From: OCS155 cluster bacterium AG-349-E07
GTDB lineage: Bacteria; Actinomycetota; Acidimicrobiia; Actinomarinales; Actinomarinaceae
Reading direction: 5' to 3'
Assembly: GCA_003281085.1 (NCBI GenBank)
Contig: QCCZ01000001.1
Coordinates: 278,688-342,687, forward strand
Length of the DNA: 64,000 nucleotides
Below the pieces are notes generated by a model that was not told the origin of the DNA, searched no databases, and saw only the letters and a program-made list of their open reading frames with translations. The position numbers and the translations under genes were made by a program. Below, in pieces: positions 10,641 through 21,375 of this stretch (position 1 is its first letter; each line of letters opens with the position of its first letter).

Positions 10641-11766
10641 AGTTTTATTTGTTTCTCCAACTGTTTATTCCAATCCTGTAACAAAAGATATTCAAAAAAA
10701 ATTTCAATCTCTCTCTAAAGTTTGTAATCCTATAGTTTATGCATTCAGTGAGGAAAAGTTTAGAACTAGTGTTGAAGGTGTTGAAGCTATGTTTAATAAA
10801 AAAAATAAAAATAGGTTTTTAAATTATCTTAAAATTATATTTCTATTCTTTTTCAAGATCCCAAAAATAGTAAAAGACCAAAATATAGATATTGTTTGTT
10901 TGCAAGACCCTATTACTGGTTTCTTTACAATCTTTTCTTTAAAGATTAGAAAATCACCTGTAAAAATTGTAGTTGAAACCCATGGAGATTTTATCGACAC
11001 GATTGGATTGGAAAAAAATTTATTGCTACCAAAATTTTATACTTCAATATTTAGCTACCTAGCAAAATATTCAATCAAAAAAGCAGATTTAATTAGATCT
11101 ATCTCCGACTTTACAGAAAAACAAGTTTTAAATTTTGGATATCAAGGACTATTTGTTCGTTTTCCTGCATGGATAAATATTGATAATTATCTAAATACTG
11201 ATATTCAAAGATCATACTCAGATACATTTAAAATAATATTTGTAGGGAGTGTTACAGATAGAAAGAATCCAAAGATAATCATTGAGTCACTTGAGACAAT
11301 TGATGGGGATGTTTCATTGGAAATAATTGGACAAACACCTAATTTAAAATATCTGAAAGAATTAAACAATCTCATTTCTAGCTCTAAGTATTCAGAGAGA
11401 ATAACTATGACACCTTTTATCGAAGCTGAACAATTAATTTCAAAATATGCATCAGCAAATTTATTTATTTTGCCTTCTAAATCTGAAGGATTAGGTAGGG
11501 TAGTAATTGAAGCACAAGCCACAGCATGTCCCGTCTTAGTTTCAAGCAACACCGGAATGGTCGATTTAATTATTGAAAATGAAACTGGTTATATATTTGA
11601 AAACAACAATAAAAATGATTTATCAAACAAAATTCAATACATTATGAACAATTATGAAAGTGCTTTACAAACAGGATTGAATTCTAAAAACTTTATTAAA
11701 GAAAACCAAAGTGTTGCCAATTTCGAGTTTGGTTACAAAAAACTAATTGACTTAGTCTCTATATAA
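10633..11766 (+). CDS. Glycosyltransferase family 4/1
   Basis: FVGSVTDRKNPKIIIESL; LPSKSEGLGRVVIEAQATACPVLVS. Confidence 0.85.
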   Translation: MNKVLFVSPTVYSNPVTKDIQKKFQSLSKVCNPIVYAFSEEKFRTSVEGVEAMFNKKNKNRFLNYLKIIFLFFFKIPKIVKDQNIDIVCLQDPITGFFTIFSLKIRKSPVKIVVETHGDFIDTIGLEKNLLLPKFYTSIFSYLAKYSIKKADLIRSISDFTEKQVLNFGYQGLFVRFPAWINIDNYLNTDIQRSYSDTFKIIFVGSVTDRKNPKIIIESLETIDGDVSLEIIGQTPNLKYLKELNNLISSSKYSERITMTPFIEAEQLISKYASANLFILPSKSEGLGRVVIEAQATACPVLVSSNTGMVDLIIENETGYIFENNNKNDLSNKIQYIMNNYESALQTGLNSKNFIKENQSVANFEFGYKKLIDLVSI

Positions 11767-11823
11767 TTTAGCTTTACTTAACCCAATTATTAAATTGTCT
11801 GCCTTTATTGCTATTCTTAAGGC

Positions 11824-12846
11824 ATGGAAATTATATTTTATGTGTTAATAGTCCTTCTTCTTTGTATGAACTTGTATTTTGTAACCAGAAAAAAAGATGA
11901 AGGCAAAAAAGAAGATGAGTATTTGATTAAAGGAATTGTAAGTGAAATTATTGAAAATGAAGAATCGCAGATATATAAACTACTTAATAAATCTGATCAA
12001 ACAGTAAAAGATTTCATTGAAAAAACTGGTGAAATCAAAAGCTCTATAACGGGTGTTGATCAGCAAACGCGAAATTTAATTTCAGTTCTTAACAACAATC
12101 AAAGCAGAGGTCAGTGGGCTGAGTTTCAAGTAGAAGATCTTTTGGGAATAATGGAATATAAAGACGGCATCCATTATGAAACGCAAAAAATAATGAAAAG
12201 TGGAACTAAACCAGACTTTACTTTTTATCTTCCTGATAATAAAACAATTAATATGGACTCAAAATTTCCACTAACAAATTACATGGAAATCGCCAAGTTA
12301 AATCGTGACTTAGATGATGAGACTCTTGATCAAATTTCAAGAAAAGAAATAAATGATTTAATTAAAAACAAGAACAAAGAATTTTTAGATAAGGCTATAA
12401 AAACTAAAATTGATGAAACTTCAAGCAGGGAAGGTTATATTTCGTCTGAAGAGGGTACAGTTGATTTTGTACTCATGTATATTCCACTTGAAAACCTTTA
12501 TCATTTCCTACTTACTTCAGTCATAGGCTCGAACAAAACGCCAGTAATTCAATACGCTTTTTCAAAAAAAGTAATTCTTGTTAGCCCCCAAACTTTAATG
12601 GCTTATTTAGAAACAATTAGACACTCCATGAAATTATTCAGTTTACAAACTGATACCAAAAATATTTTAATTACCCACGAAAAGGTTAAGAATGAAGTTA
12701 GAAAGTTTATAGATTCTTTCGACGATGTAACTAAGCGATTAGACCAAACTGTTCAATCATTTGAAGTATTAAAAACAACAAGAGTTAACAAGTTAGAAAA
12801 GTCTTTTGATGAATTAGATGAGGTAAATAAATCTTCTGAAAATTAG
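11824..12846 (+). CDS. rmuC: DNA recombination protein RmuC family
   Basis: N-terminal TM, SRGQWAEFQVEDLL, KPDFTFYLPDNKTINMDSKFPLTNY, FVLMYIPLENLYH. Confidence 0.88.
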   Translation: MEIIFYVLIVLLLCMNLYFVTRKKDEGKKEDEYLIKGIVSEIIENEESQIYKLLNKSDQTVKDFIEKTGEIKSSITGVDQQTRNLISVLNNNQSRGQWAEFQVEDLLGIMEYKDGIHYETQKIMKSGTKPDFTFYLPDNKTINMDSKFPLTNYMEIAKLNRDLDDETLDQISRKEINDLIKNKNKEFLDKAIKTKIDETSSREGYISSEEGTVDFVLMYIPLENLYHFLLTSVIGSNKTPVIQYAFSKKVILVSPQTLMAYLETIRHSMKLFSLQTDTKNILITHEKVKNEVRKFIDSFDDVTKRLDQTVQSFEVLKTTRVNKLEKSFDELDEVNKSSEN

Positions 12847-13235
12847 TAGTGTTCTGACAATCTTGTAACGACCATAATGCATTTGTCATCGATAAAATTT
12901 TTATTGTTTTCATTTAGATAAGTGGAAATTTTTTGACTTTCAGCACCCGGTTGATACCAAAAATTGTCATAATTATTTCCTACTAATTCTTTTGTAATTT
13001 CAAACCCAACATTTGGAGGTACTACAAAGTTAATTATTGAAGGAGATAATTCAAGATCCATAACATTTTTATATGATTTAATGCCAGATATCATTTCCTC
13101 CTTGTTATTAATTGGAGCGACGTTATATCCTTTCGAAATAAGATCTAGTAAAATTTTATTGCCATATTTTTTTGGATCATTGCTTGCACCAACTAATGCT
13201 ATAAGATTGTTTTTATTTTTTAAAGTATCAAGCAA
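12843..13235 (-). CDS. CoA-binding protein (YccU-like), TTG start
   Basis: IALVGASNDPKKYGNKILLDLISKGYNVAPIN. Confidence 0.8.
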   Translation of the reverse strand: MLDTLKNKNNLIALVGASNDPKKYGNKILLDLISKGYNVAPINNKEEMISGIKSYKNVMDLELSPSIINFVVPPNVGFEITKELVGNNYDNFWYQPGAESQKISTYLNENNKNFIDDKCIMVVTRLSEHY

Positions 13236-15023
13236 TTAAAAGCTTTCAGCTTTTATATTGAATAAATCATCTTTGCCAGCAGTGACGGAAGCAGCATAAC
13301 CAGATGCTAAAGGCAGAAGTTGTTCAATATAAAACTTTGATAATGTGATTTTATCGTTGTAAAATTCATCACCTGTTTCTTCAAGTTTCTTAGTAGCTAA
13401 AATTGCTGCTTTACCCATGTAATAGCCTCCAAGAACTTGTCCAAACATCTTCAAATACGGGGTTGCACCGGCACTTGCATCTACAAGTTCACCTTCAAGC
13501 ATTTTTGAACCTAACCATAAAGTGACTTCTGAAAGCCTATCAACCTCAACTTTTAATTTTTGTGCCAGGTCTGATAAAACTTCTCCACCTTCATTCATTT
13601 CATCGATAACTTTATTTACATCAGCTAGCAACCTTTGCATTGCCTGCCCATTGTCAAGGGGAAGCTTTCTAAACATAAGGTCTAATGCTTGAATACCATT
13701 GGTTCCTTCATAAATGGGAGCAATACGAGAATCTCTTAAGTATTGAGCCACACCAGTTTCTTCTACATAGCCCATTCCTCCATATACTTGAATAGCAATA
13801 GAAGATAATTCAACACCTAAATCTGATATCCAGGCTTTAGTTATAGGTGTAAGAATACCGCATCTCTCTTCACCAAACTCTTTAAGTTCTCCTTCTGCGA
13901 AGTACTCTAAGTCAAGCATTAATTGGTTATCATACATTAGGTATCTCATAGCATCTACATAAGATTTAATTGTTATAAGCATTCTTCTTACATCCGCATG
14001 ATCAATAATTGTTGATTTTTTGGCGTCCTCTTTAGACATTCCTACGGGTCTTCCCTGAACTCTGTCTCGAGCATATTGAGATGCTCCTTGTAGTGCACCA
14101 GATGCACAAGCCAAACCTTGACCGCCTACCCAAACTCTTGCCTCATTCATCATGGTAAACATGTAGTTTAGCCCTCTATTTTCTTCACCAACTAAATAGC
14201 CTACTGAACCATCGTATTCCATTACACATGTAGGACTAGCATGTATACCAAGTTTTTCTTCTATGGATATACAGGACACATTATTATTGTCACCCAACGA
14301 ACCATCATCGTTAACCACAACTTTTGGAACAATAAACATAGAAATACCTTTAGTTCCTTCCGGAGAACCAGGCACTTTTGCAAGAACTAGGTGGATTATA
14401 TTTTCAGTCATATTATGTTCACCAAAAGTAATCCAAACTTTTGTACCAGTAACCTTATATGTACCATCATCTTGTTTTTCTGCTTTTGTTGTTATAGTTC
14501 CCAAATCAGAACCTGATTGAGGTTCACTTAAGTTCATCGTTCCTGTCCATTCTCCTGAGACAAGCTTTGGAAGAAATTTATCTTTCTGTTCTTGATTTCC
14601 ATGAAAATTGATTGCGGATATTGCCCCGGCACTTAATCCGGGAGCCAATCCAAATGCTAAATTAGCAGTACTTAAAATTTCTAACGTACCACCGGAAAGA
14701 GTTATCGGCATCCCTCCTCCACCTATTTCTTCAGGTAGTGATATAGATGCCCATCCAGCTTCAGCAAATTTTTTATATGCATCAACGAATTCCTCAGGCA
14801 TTGTTACATTGCCATTCTCAATGGTTGCCCCTTGTTGGTCACCTATAGCATTAATGGGAGCCAGTACTTCTTCAGAAAATTTTGCACATTCTTCCATAGT
14901 TGGGACGACAATATCTTCAGAAAAATCACTAAACTCAGATATTTTATTCAATACATTATAAGAATCAATTACTTCGTAGCCAAAAACAATGTCTTTGACT
15001 GGTGCTTTGTAGGGAACTGCCAT
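13236..15023 (-). CDS. Acyl-CoA dehydrogenase
   Basis: MNLSEPQSGSDLGTITTKAE, GGMGYVEETGVAQYLRDSRIAPIYEGTNGIQALDLMFRKL. Confidence 0.93.
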   Translation of the reverse strand: MAVPYKAPVKDIVFGYEVIDSYNVLNKISEFSDFSEDIVVPTMEECAKFSEEVLAPINAIGDQQGATIENGNVTMPEEFVDAYKKFAEAGWASISLPEEIGGGGMPITLSGGTLEILSTANLAFGLAPGLSAGAISAINFHGNQEQKDKFLPKLVSGEWTGTMNLSEPQSGSDLGTITTKAEKQDDGTYKVTGTKVWITFGEHNMTENIIHLVLAKVPGSPEGTKGISMFIVPKVVVNDDGSLGDNNNVSCISIEEKLGIHASPTCVMEYDGSVGYLVGEENRGLNYMFTMMNEARVWVGGQGLACASGALQGASQYARDRVQGRPVGMSKEDAKKSTIIDHADVRRMLITIKSYVDAMRYLMYDNQLMLDLEYFAEGELKEFGEERCGILTPITKAWISDLGVELSSIAIQVYGGMGYVEETGVAQYLRDSRIAPIYEGTNGIQALDLMFRKLPLDNGQAMQRLLADVNKVIDEMNEGGEVLSDLAQKLKVEVDRLSEVTLWLGSKMLEGELVDASAGATPYLKMFGQVLGGYYMGKAAILATKKLEETGDEFYNDKITLSKFYIEQLLPLASGYAASVTAGKDDLFNIKAESF

Positions 15024-15065
15024 AGTAATAATATATTAGTAGATTTTTTGAAAAAGTATAAATCG

Positions 15066-15917
15066 CTAACGTGGGTTTACCTCAACAAGTTCAGCAATTT
15101 CTTCTATTTTTTCAATTGTAGGTTCATCATTAGTTCCAGCCACAATTGCACCAGCTGCGCAGGCTTTTTTGATGTTGGGAATCAAATCTTCAACACCAAA
15201 CGCAGCAATATAGGCAGCTGTTGTATCACCAGCCCCATTTGCATTTATTGTTTTAAAATCAGGAGGAACAATCTCTATTGCTCCTTCAAGACTAATTAAT
15301 CTTGCTGGTAGATTTGACGATGTTAATAAAATATATCTTACAGTTTTTGATTCCACTAAATCATTTGCTTCATTCACGGTAATTTCATCCTTACTTACGG
15401 TTAAAAAATCTAATTTGTAATCAATCTTGTGTTCATATCCCGCTTGGCTAACAAACAAATTTTTATTTTTTTGAATTTCAATAAGGTCTTCTTTTACAAA
15501 TTCAATTGAATATCGATCTAACATTAGTGAGTCATATGAATCTATATTATCAAAGTTGTTCCAACTTGACTTTTGGTACCCTGAAGAAACAATAGTTCTC
15601 TCTCCAGTTTTGTCTACAAAGATTGAGCAAGTAGGTGTGATACCTTTATCGATTATTAAATCATCATGATTAATGTTTTTTGACTTAAGATGATTTAATA
15701 AATATTTCCCTAAAGGATCTTTGCCAATGCTATTTCCTCTTACATGAACAGATTTGTTCCAAAGAACAATTTTTTCAGCACAATTAATTGCTGTACCACC
15801 CGCTCTGATAAGCGAATCTGAACTTCTGATATCGTCACCTTTTTTTGGTATTTCATCAACAAAGTAAATTAAATCAGGGTTTAATGTTCCAAAGCAGAGT
15901 ATCTTTTCGAAAGACAT
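15066..15917 (-). CDS. PfkB-family carbohydrate kinase
   Basis: GGTAINCAEKI; INANGAGDTTAAYIAAF signature. Confidence 0.85.
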   Translation of the reverse strand: MSFEKILCFGTLNPDLIYFVDEIPKKGDDIRSSDSLIRAGGTAINCAEKIVLWNKSVHVRGNSIGKDPLGKYLLNHLKSKNINHDDLIIDKGITPTCSIFVDKTGERTIVSSGYQKSSWNNFDNIDSYDSLMLDRYSIEFVKEDLIEIQKNKNLFVSQAGYEHKIDYKLDFLTVSKDEITVNEANDLVESKTVRYILLTSSNLPARLISLEGAIEIVPPDFKTINANGAGDTTAAYIAAFGVEDLIPNIKKACAAGAIVAGTNDEPTIEKIEEIAELVEVNPR

Positions 15918-15938
15918 AAATTAAATTTAAGCTTTACT

Positions 15939-17906
15939 TTAAACTAAACCACTAATTACTGCGCCAGCAACAAGTATTGCAATATAACTAAATAGACCAC
16001 CAACTATAGCTGCTAGCTTCATGCTGCGTGATATAGCACTTGGTCCAGCAAGATGATAAACAAGAACACCAAAAAACGGTACCAGATAAACCACCCCCAA
16101 CCACACATATTTCATACTTCCATTTACTTTGTCGTTAGAGTCAATATCTTTTATTGCTAAAGCAGCCCAAGCAGCGTACAACACAAACGGCATTAAGTAT
16201 CCGTATAGTTGAAATAACAGCTGCCATAATGTTGGGCTTGAAATTGGAACTCCGCTCATAATTATCTCCTTTTCAGCATTGTAGTAATTTTCTAAATCCT
16301 CATTAAGTAAATCCGTAGGTACATTTATTTCTTCTAAGTTTGGTACAAAAAATAAATTTATTGCTGGAGATGGCTTATTAATATCAGAAAACTCCATATT
16401 CATCTGTTCTTTTGGCCAAGGGTATTCTTTGTATCTATTTTTGTCTAAATCAGTAGTTTGTGCATCAGCAAAAAATCCAGCAAGCATCATGAGCCCCGAA
16501 GGGTCACCTTGTAGTGGAAACCTGGCAAGAATATTAGTTGAATTTATTGAACTACAGTTGTGTACTTGCTCAAGTAATGGAGGTGTGCTGGTTTGGTAAA
16601 CATTATTTTCAAAACAGTTTCCAGGACCCCAAGGACCAGCTAAGGCTAAATCTGTATACCCAGAGTCTAAAACAACATTATCAACAACACTTACATGTTG
16701 TGAAAAGTATAAATTTGCATCAAGCATCGGGCTTGCGACAATTCCATAACGGTCATGATTTATCACTAAGTTTTTTTCAATGACATCTCCAACCCTTCCT
16801 GGAACAACAATCCCCATCCCTTTAGCTACAACGCCAAAGCGATTTGTAGGAGCTTCATAGTTATTATTGTTAATCACAAGATTTCCTACAATTGTTGTTT
16901 CCCTACCAGGAGGATTGAGCTCAGAGTCAAGAGTATTTGGAACAATACCTGACATATTATCGCGCCATATATTGTTATATAAATACAGATGACCACCTGC
17001 ATTAGTTCCTGAATAACCTAATGCATTACCCTCAATTACATTATCGTATATTAAGGAATTACAGGGATAACACTGTCCTATATAAATTCCACTATCAGGG
17101 TGTCCAGAAGCGTATATATTATCAAATACACCGTCAGTTGAATTAAATGCATATACACCGTAATCTCCATTGTTGTAAACAGTTAAATAAGAACCTTTAA
17201 ACCCTTTTGCTGTATTCCAATAAACGCCATTTAGTGTAAAGTTTCTTACAGACAAATTCTCAACTGTTACCCCATCAGTATCATAAATCTGTATTCCGTT
17301 TTCACTCATAAATTGGCCATCTATTATTACTTTGTTTCTATCAGTACCCCTCAGTGTTAAATACGAAGTAGTCACAGTTATGCTTTCGTTATAAACTCCT
17401 GGGTTAATTAGAATCAAATCTCCTTCTTGTGCAACATCAACAGCATCTTGAATTTTTGTAAATTTTTTATCCTGTCCTACACTCAAAACATTTTCACTTA
17501 AACTGACGATCACTTTTTCAGGTTCAACTGCATAATCAACATCACCTACAATAACTGTACCGACCATACCTTTGTTGTTAGTTCCATGATATGGACAGTA
17601 ATAATCGTAAACTCCCGGCTCATTAAATGTGTGTTCATATTGATCGCCTTTTGTAATAATTCCATATTCAAAATAGTCTGATGATATTGCTTGCCATGAA
17701 CCGTCACTCGCAATCACATTGTGATCATTTGCTCCACCAGATTCCCAAATTACTGTAGTACCAGGTTCAACTCTTAAAACTTTTGGAGAAAATTCATCAT
17801 CGACGACTCTTATAACTTGTGGATCCAAATTTGCAGATTCTTCACCTCCACATGCAAAAAGCATCATAAGAAAAGATAAAAAAAGTATGCGCAGAATATT
17901 ATGCAT
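15939..17906 (-). CDS. Lipoprotein-like plastocyanin/cupredoxin + right-handed beta-helix (NosD-like) + C-terminal membrane domain
   Basis: Signal/lipobox FLMMLFACGG; Cu-site HNVIASDGSW...YDYYCPYHG..GMVG; parallel beta-helix repeats; C-terminal TM segments. Confidence 0.8.
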   Translation of the reverse strand: MHNILRILFLSFLMMLFACGGEESANLDPQVIRVVDDEFSPKVLRVEPGTTVIWESGGANDHNVIASDGSWQAISSDYFEYGIITKGDQYEHTFNEPGVYDYYCPYHGTNNKGMVGTVIVGDVDYAVEPEKVIVSLSENVLSVGQDKKFTKIQDAVDVAQEGDLILINPGVYNESITVTTSYLTLRGTDRNKVIIDGQFMSENGIQIYDTDGVTVENLSVRNFTLNGVYWNTAKGFKGSYLTVYNNGDYGVYAFNSTDGVFDNIYASGHPDSGIYIGQCYPCNSLIYDNVIEGNALGYSGTNAGGHLYLYNNIWRDNMSGIVPNTLDSELNPPGRETTIVGNLVINNNNYEAPTNRFGVVAKGMGIVVPGRVGDVIEKNLVINHDRYGIVASPMLDANLYFSQHVSVVDNVVLDSGYTDLALAGPWGPGNCFENNVYQTSTPPLLEQVHNCSSINSTNILARFPLQGDPSGLMMLAGFFADAQTTDLDKNRYKEYPWPKEQMNMEFSDINKPSPAINLFFVPNLEEINVPTDLLNEDLENYYNAEKEIIMSGVPISSPTLWQLLFQLYGYLMPFVLYAAWAALAIKDIDSNDKVNGSMKYVWLGVVYLVPFFGVLVYHLAGPSAISRSMKLAAIVGGLFSYIAILVAGAVISGLV

Positions 17907-17966
17907 ACTAAATTTTACCTTCCCCTAATTGCAGATTCCATCTAAAAAAATAATTAGTATAAGAAC

Positions 17967-18194
17967 ATGGAAGAAAGATATCCAACACAACAAAAAATTT
18001 GGACATGTCCTAAATGTGAATCAACTGAATACTATGAAGATACAGTGACCATGACTGGTAAAACTTGGTCAAGATTTATGAATATACAAAATAGAAAGTT
18101 TTTAGCAGTAACTTGCTCAAAATGTAACTATACAGAGTTCTATAAAGGTGTTTCTAAAGGTTGGGAAAGCGTTATAGACTTTTTAGGCAACTAA
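17967..18194 (+). CDS. Zn-ribbon nucleic-acid-binding type small protein
   Basis: CPKCESTEYYEDTV...AVTCSKCNYTEFYK paired CxxC motifs. Confidence 0.75.
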   Translation: MEERYPTQQKIWTCPKCESTEYYEDTVTMTGKTWSRFMNIQNRKFLAVTCSKCNYTEFYKGVSKGWESVIDFLGN

Positions 18195-19039
18195 GCCTGA
18201 ATCCAATCTTCAGGATTGTCATCGACAAAAAAGTCTGATACAAGTTTTGCCTCTGGATCTATCGCATACTGATCAAAATCTGTAACGCCTTCTTCTTCAA
18301 GTACATCTTGGTCTAAAAAGAAATTACCGGTACATGACGAAGAGTCTCTTTTTAATACTGCATATGCGGCATCAGCATATATTGAAGGCTTTCTGGAACC
18401 TTTTACTAGCTCTTCTCCAATTACATTTCTTACAGCTGCGGTATCAAGTGAAGTTCTTGGCCACAGACAATTAGATGCAACATTGTGCTTCCCAAGTTCT
18501 TCAGCCAGACCATGTGCAACAAGTGACATTCCATACTTTGCAGTTGTATAAGCAAGGGTCATACCAAACCACTTTCTCGCTATATCTAAAGGCGGTGAAA
18601 GCGTCAAAATGTGTGAATTATCTCCTTTAATAAGATGAGGTATACATTTTTGGCTAAGCATAAAAGTACCACGCACATTAATGTTATGCATCAAGTCATA
18701 TCTTTTCATAGGCGTATTGACAGTATCAGTTAAATGTATGGCACTTGCGTTATTGATACATATATCTATACCACCAAATTTACTTGCTGTTTCCTCAACA
18801 GCTGCCTCTACTTGATCTTCAAATCTAATATCACAAACTATTGGAAGTGGATTGCCTCCAACTTGCTTAATTTCATCTGCAGCTGTAAAGATTGTTCCTG
18901 GAAGTGTTGGATGTGGTTCTGTAGTCTTCGCTAGAATTGCAACATTTGCTCCGTCTTTGCCAAGCGCTTTTGCAATCTCAAGACCAACTCCACGAGAGCC
19001 TCCGCTCATAATTATTGTTTTATTTTTAAAGTATGTCAT
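18191..19039 (-). CDS. Short-chain dehydrogenase/reductase (HSDL2-like)
   Basis: TIIMSGGSRGVGLEIAKALGKDGANVAILAKT; NNASAIHL; YTTAKYGMSLV. Confidence 0.9.
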   Translation of the reverse strand: MTYFKNKTIIMSGGSRGVGLEIAKALGKDGANVAILAKTTEPHPTLPGTIFTAADEIKQVGGNPLPIVCDIRFEDQVEAAVEETASKFGGIDICINNASAIHLTDTVNTPMKRYDLMHNINVRGTFMLSQKCIPHLIKGDNSHILTLSPPLDIARKWFGMTLAYTTAKYGMSLVAHGLAEELGKHNVASNCLWPRTSLDTAAVRNVIGEELVKGSRKPSIYADAAYAVLKRDSSSCTGNFFLDQDVLEEEGVTDFDQYAIDPEAKLVSDFFVDDNPEDWIQA

Positions 19040-19155
19040 TTGTATATTCTATTAAAAATGCGTAATTTCTGTAGAGTCTTTTATCGAAAGTACATTCCTC
19101 AAGGTACCTATAGTGAAATATTAAATTTTACTCGATTAAAAGATTGGCTTTTCTA

Positions 19156-20271
19156 TTAATTTTGGCTTGCTGCAACACTTGCTATGATAATTATTAAAGT
19201 TATCACACCTGCGGATGCAATTAAAACTTCATTTCTGGTAATTTTTATTTTTGGTGCTGAGCTCATCACACTCGCAAATAAAAGTATCGCAGCTGAAATT
19301 ATTAAGGCAAACAAAGGTGCATAATCATGAAAGTTAAGGAAAACTTGAGCAATCGCAACGGATATGACTCCACCTACAACAATAGCCCCCAATGGAATAA
19401 CAATAGAACCAACAATCCTATTTCTAATTTTATTAGCTTCGGTATTTTCATCACTTTCTAGTCCTTTAGGGACTCCTAAAATCATTGAAAGTACAGAAAT
19501 TGCCGCTTGTATGAATGTTGACAAAATCACTATTCTCCAAAACGCTCCTCCAACACTGATAAGGTTTGTGACAGGATCTTCGGGTAAAATTCCTAAGATT
19601 GTTTGACCGACACTATTTATAATATAAAAAGCTGATGAGGACCCAAAGACAAGACCTAGTCCGACACCGGTGTATATAGATTCCCTATCATTTGTAAGCA
19701 CCCCAAAACCTTCATAATTAGTTTCTAGAAATTTTTTGATATTTAAGGAATTTAATGCTCCAATAAATGCAGTTGTTAATGAAACAATAAGCACAAAAGA
19801 AACAGTGCTATATTCTGCAGTTAGTTTTTGGGTTTCAGCTTCTAAAATTAAACCATCATAAAGAAAAGAACTTGCAAGCAGTCCTTGAATGAACCCTGCT
19901 AAAACTCCAAAACCGAGTCCATACTTTACAGATTTTAAAATTTTTTGACTTATAGAAACGGGTGGAGGTGAATCGTCAACTATAACAGTTGCTATAGCAC
20001 TGATCTCTTCAGCCGGTATCTCAAGTGGTGTCTCTTCAACAATCTCTTCTGTTTCATTTTCGATAACTTGTTTTTCAACAGCTACGTCTGTTTTTTCAAC
20101 GGTAGTTACTTCTGAAATAGGGGTCGGTATTGAATCACCACCACTCCAGTTATTTAATATATCATCTGAAGAGACGCCAGTTGCTTCTGCCCTAGCTTGA
20201 ATAGATCTAGATAAAAGATCTAGTGGTATACCACTAGAGCTACTTAGCTGTTCTAATTTTTGTCCATCCAT
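19156..20271 (-). CDS. Multi-TM hypothetical protein at end of the cox cluster, with acidic Pro/Glu-rich linker
   Basis: 371-aa ORF; soluble N-terminus then several TM helices. Confidence 0.65.
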   Translation of the reverse strand: MDGQKLEQLSSSSGIPLDLLSRSIQARAEATGVSSDDILNNWSGGDSIPTPISEVTTVEKTDVAVEKQVIENETEEIVEETPLEIPAEEISAIATVIVDDSPPPVSISQKILKSVKYGLGFGVLAGFIQGLLASSFLYDGLILEAETQKLTAEYSTVSFVLIVSLTTAFIGALNSLNIKKFLETNYEGFGVLTNDRESIYTGVGLGLVFGSSSAFYIINSVGQTILGILPEDPVTNLISVGGAFWRIVILSTFIQAAISVLSMILGVPKGLESDENTEANKIRNRIVGSIVIPLGAIVVGGVISVAIAQVFLNFHDYAPLFALIISAAILLFASVMSSAPKIKITRNEVLIASAGVITLIIIIASVAASQN

Positions 20272-20288
20272 AATAAATCTATATAATT

Positions 20289-21068
20289 CTAATCAGTTGA
20301 ACTATTTCTAACGACATCATCAAACGTTTTTTCATTTTGATACCACTTCATCCATATAACTAAAATAGAAATCCAGAGTATTATGCCTCCTCCAAGCTTG
20401 AGTATTAATCCTGCTAGCGTTTGATCGTTAATCACAGATATGTTGTAAATATTTTCGACATTTACATAAGCGCTGTAAAGTGGCTCTGTACCAAAAGCAA
20501 GAAAACTTGCAGGGATTGTTGGAAGTAGTGATTGAAGAAACAAGTATCCTATTTTTGCAGCTGAATTCATAGGTTTAATTTCATCATTAAAACCAATAAC
20601 AGGAATCCACATATTCAGTGAGACCAGAAGCATCACAGAGTGTATTAAAAAATGGAATAATGTATTTGTTACCATCAGATTTACAACTGTAGACCAATGC
20701 ATTCCAACCATTACAAAATTGAATAAGAAAAACGCAACAACAGGTTTTGCAGTTATTTTAAGTACGGATACTAGTGGTTTAACAGACACTAATTTTTTCA
20801 TTTCTTTATGCATACCCATAAGCAATAAAGGTGGAGATACAAGAGCTAAGACTAAGTGTTCAGCTGAATGAACAGAAAACAAATATCTTTCACCAATGTC
20901 GTGAATTGGATAATCTGTAAAAGCCCAAAGAATTAGTAAACCTGAATACCACAACCTTCTTTTATCTTTTTTTATTGTTTTGTCTTTAGTTGATAGTTCA
21001 AAAAATATAACTAATGAAACTATCAATGCCCAAACATCATAATGTGGATGAAATGGTAAATTTTCCAT
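20289..21068 (-). CDS. ctaG: CtaG/caa3-type cytochrome c oxidase assembly factor
   Basis: Multi-TM, FSVHSAEHLVLALVSPPLLLMG, adjacent to cox genes. Confidence 0.8.
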   Translation of the reverse strand: MENLPFHPHYDVWALIVSLVIFFELSTKDKTIKKDKRRLWYSGLLILWAFTDYPIHDIGERYLFSVHSAEHLVLALVSPPLLLMGMHKEMKKLVSVKPLVSVLKITAKPVVAFFLFNFVMVGMHWSTVVNLMVTNTLFHFLIHSVMLLVSLNMWIPVIGFNDEIKPMNSAAKIGYLFLQSLLPTIPASFLAFGTEPLYSAYVNVENIYNISVINDQTLAGLILKLGGGIILWISILVIWMKWYQNEKTFDDVVRNSSTD

Positions 21069-21074
21069 AAAATT

Positions 21075-21374
21075 TTAAGAAAAGTTAGCTGATGCACGCT
21101 CTATCATTACAATTGCAAATAACACTAAAGCCAATATCATCCCACCAGTAAAGAATCTGTTGACCATTTTATTTTCAAACCTAAGGTGCATAAACCATCC
21201 GACAACAATTATGAATTTTCCGACAGCTAGAATTATCAATATAGGATCGGTGAAAACCCCTACAATGTCCTCTGTATAATATAAAGCTATTTCAATTGCG
21301 GTTAGTATCCCAAGAACAATTGCAATTTGTACATACTTTTTTGGAGTGGGATGATCTATATGATTTTCGGACAT
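21075..21374 (-). CDS. Cytochrome c oxidase subunit IV (prokaryotic)
   Basis: YVQIAIVLGILTAIEIALYY, FIIVVGWFMHLRFENK. Confidence 0.85.
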   Translation of the reverse strand: MSENHIDHPTPKKYVQIAIVLGILTAIEIALYYTEDIVGVFTDPILIILAVGKFIIVVGWFMHLRFENKMVNRFFTGGMILALVLFAIVMIERASANFS

Positions 21375-21375
21375 T

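Noticed and set aside
14832-15299. 155-aa plus-strand ORF across acyl-CoA dehydrogenase and PfkB kinase genes
   Set aside because: Antisense to two convincing genes; composition (FYFFNC...) is non-protein-like.
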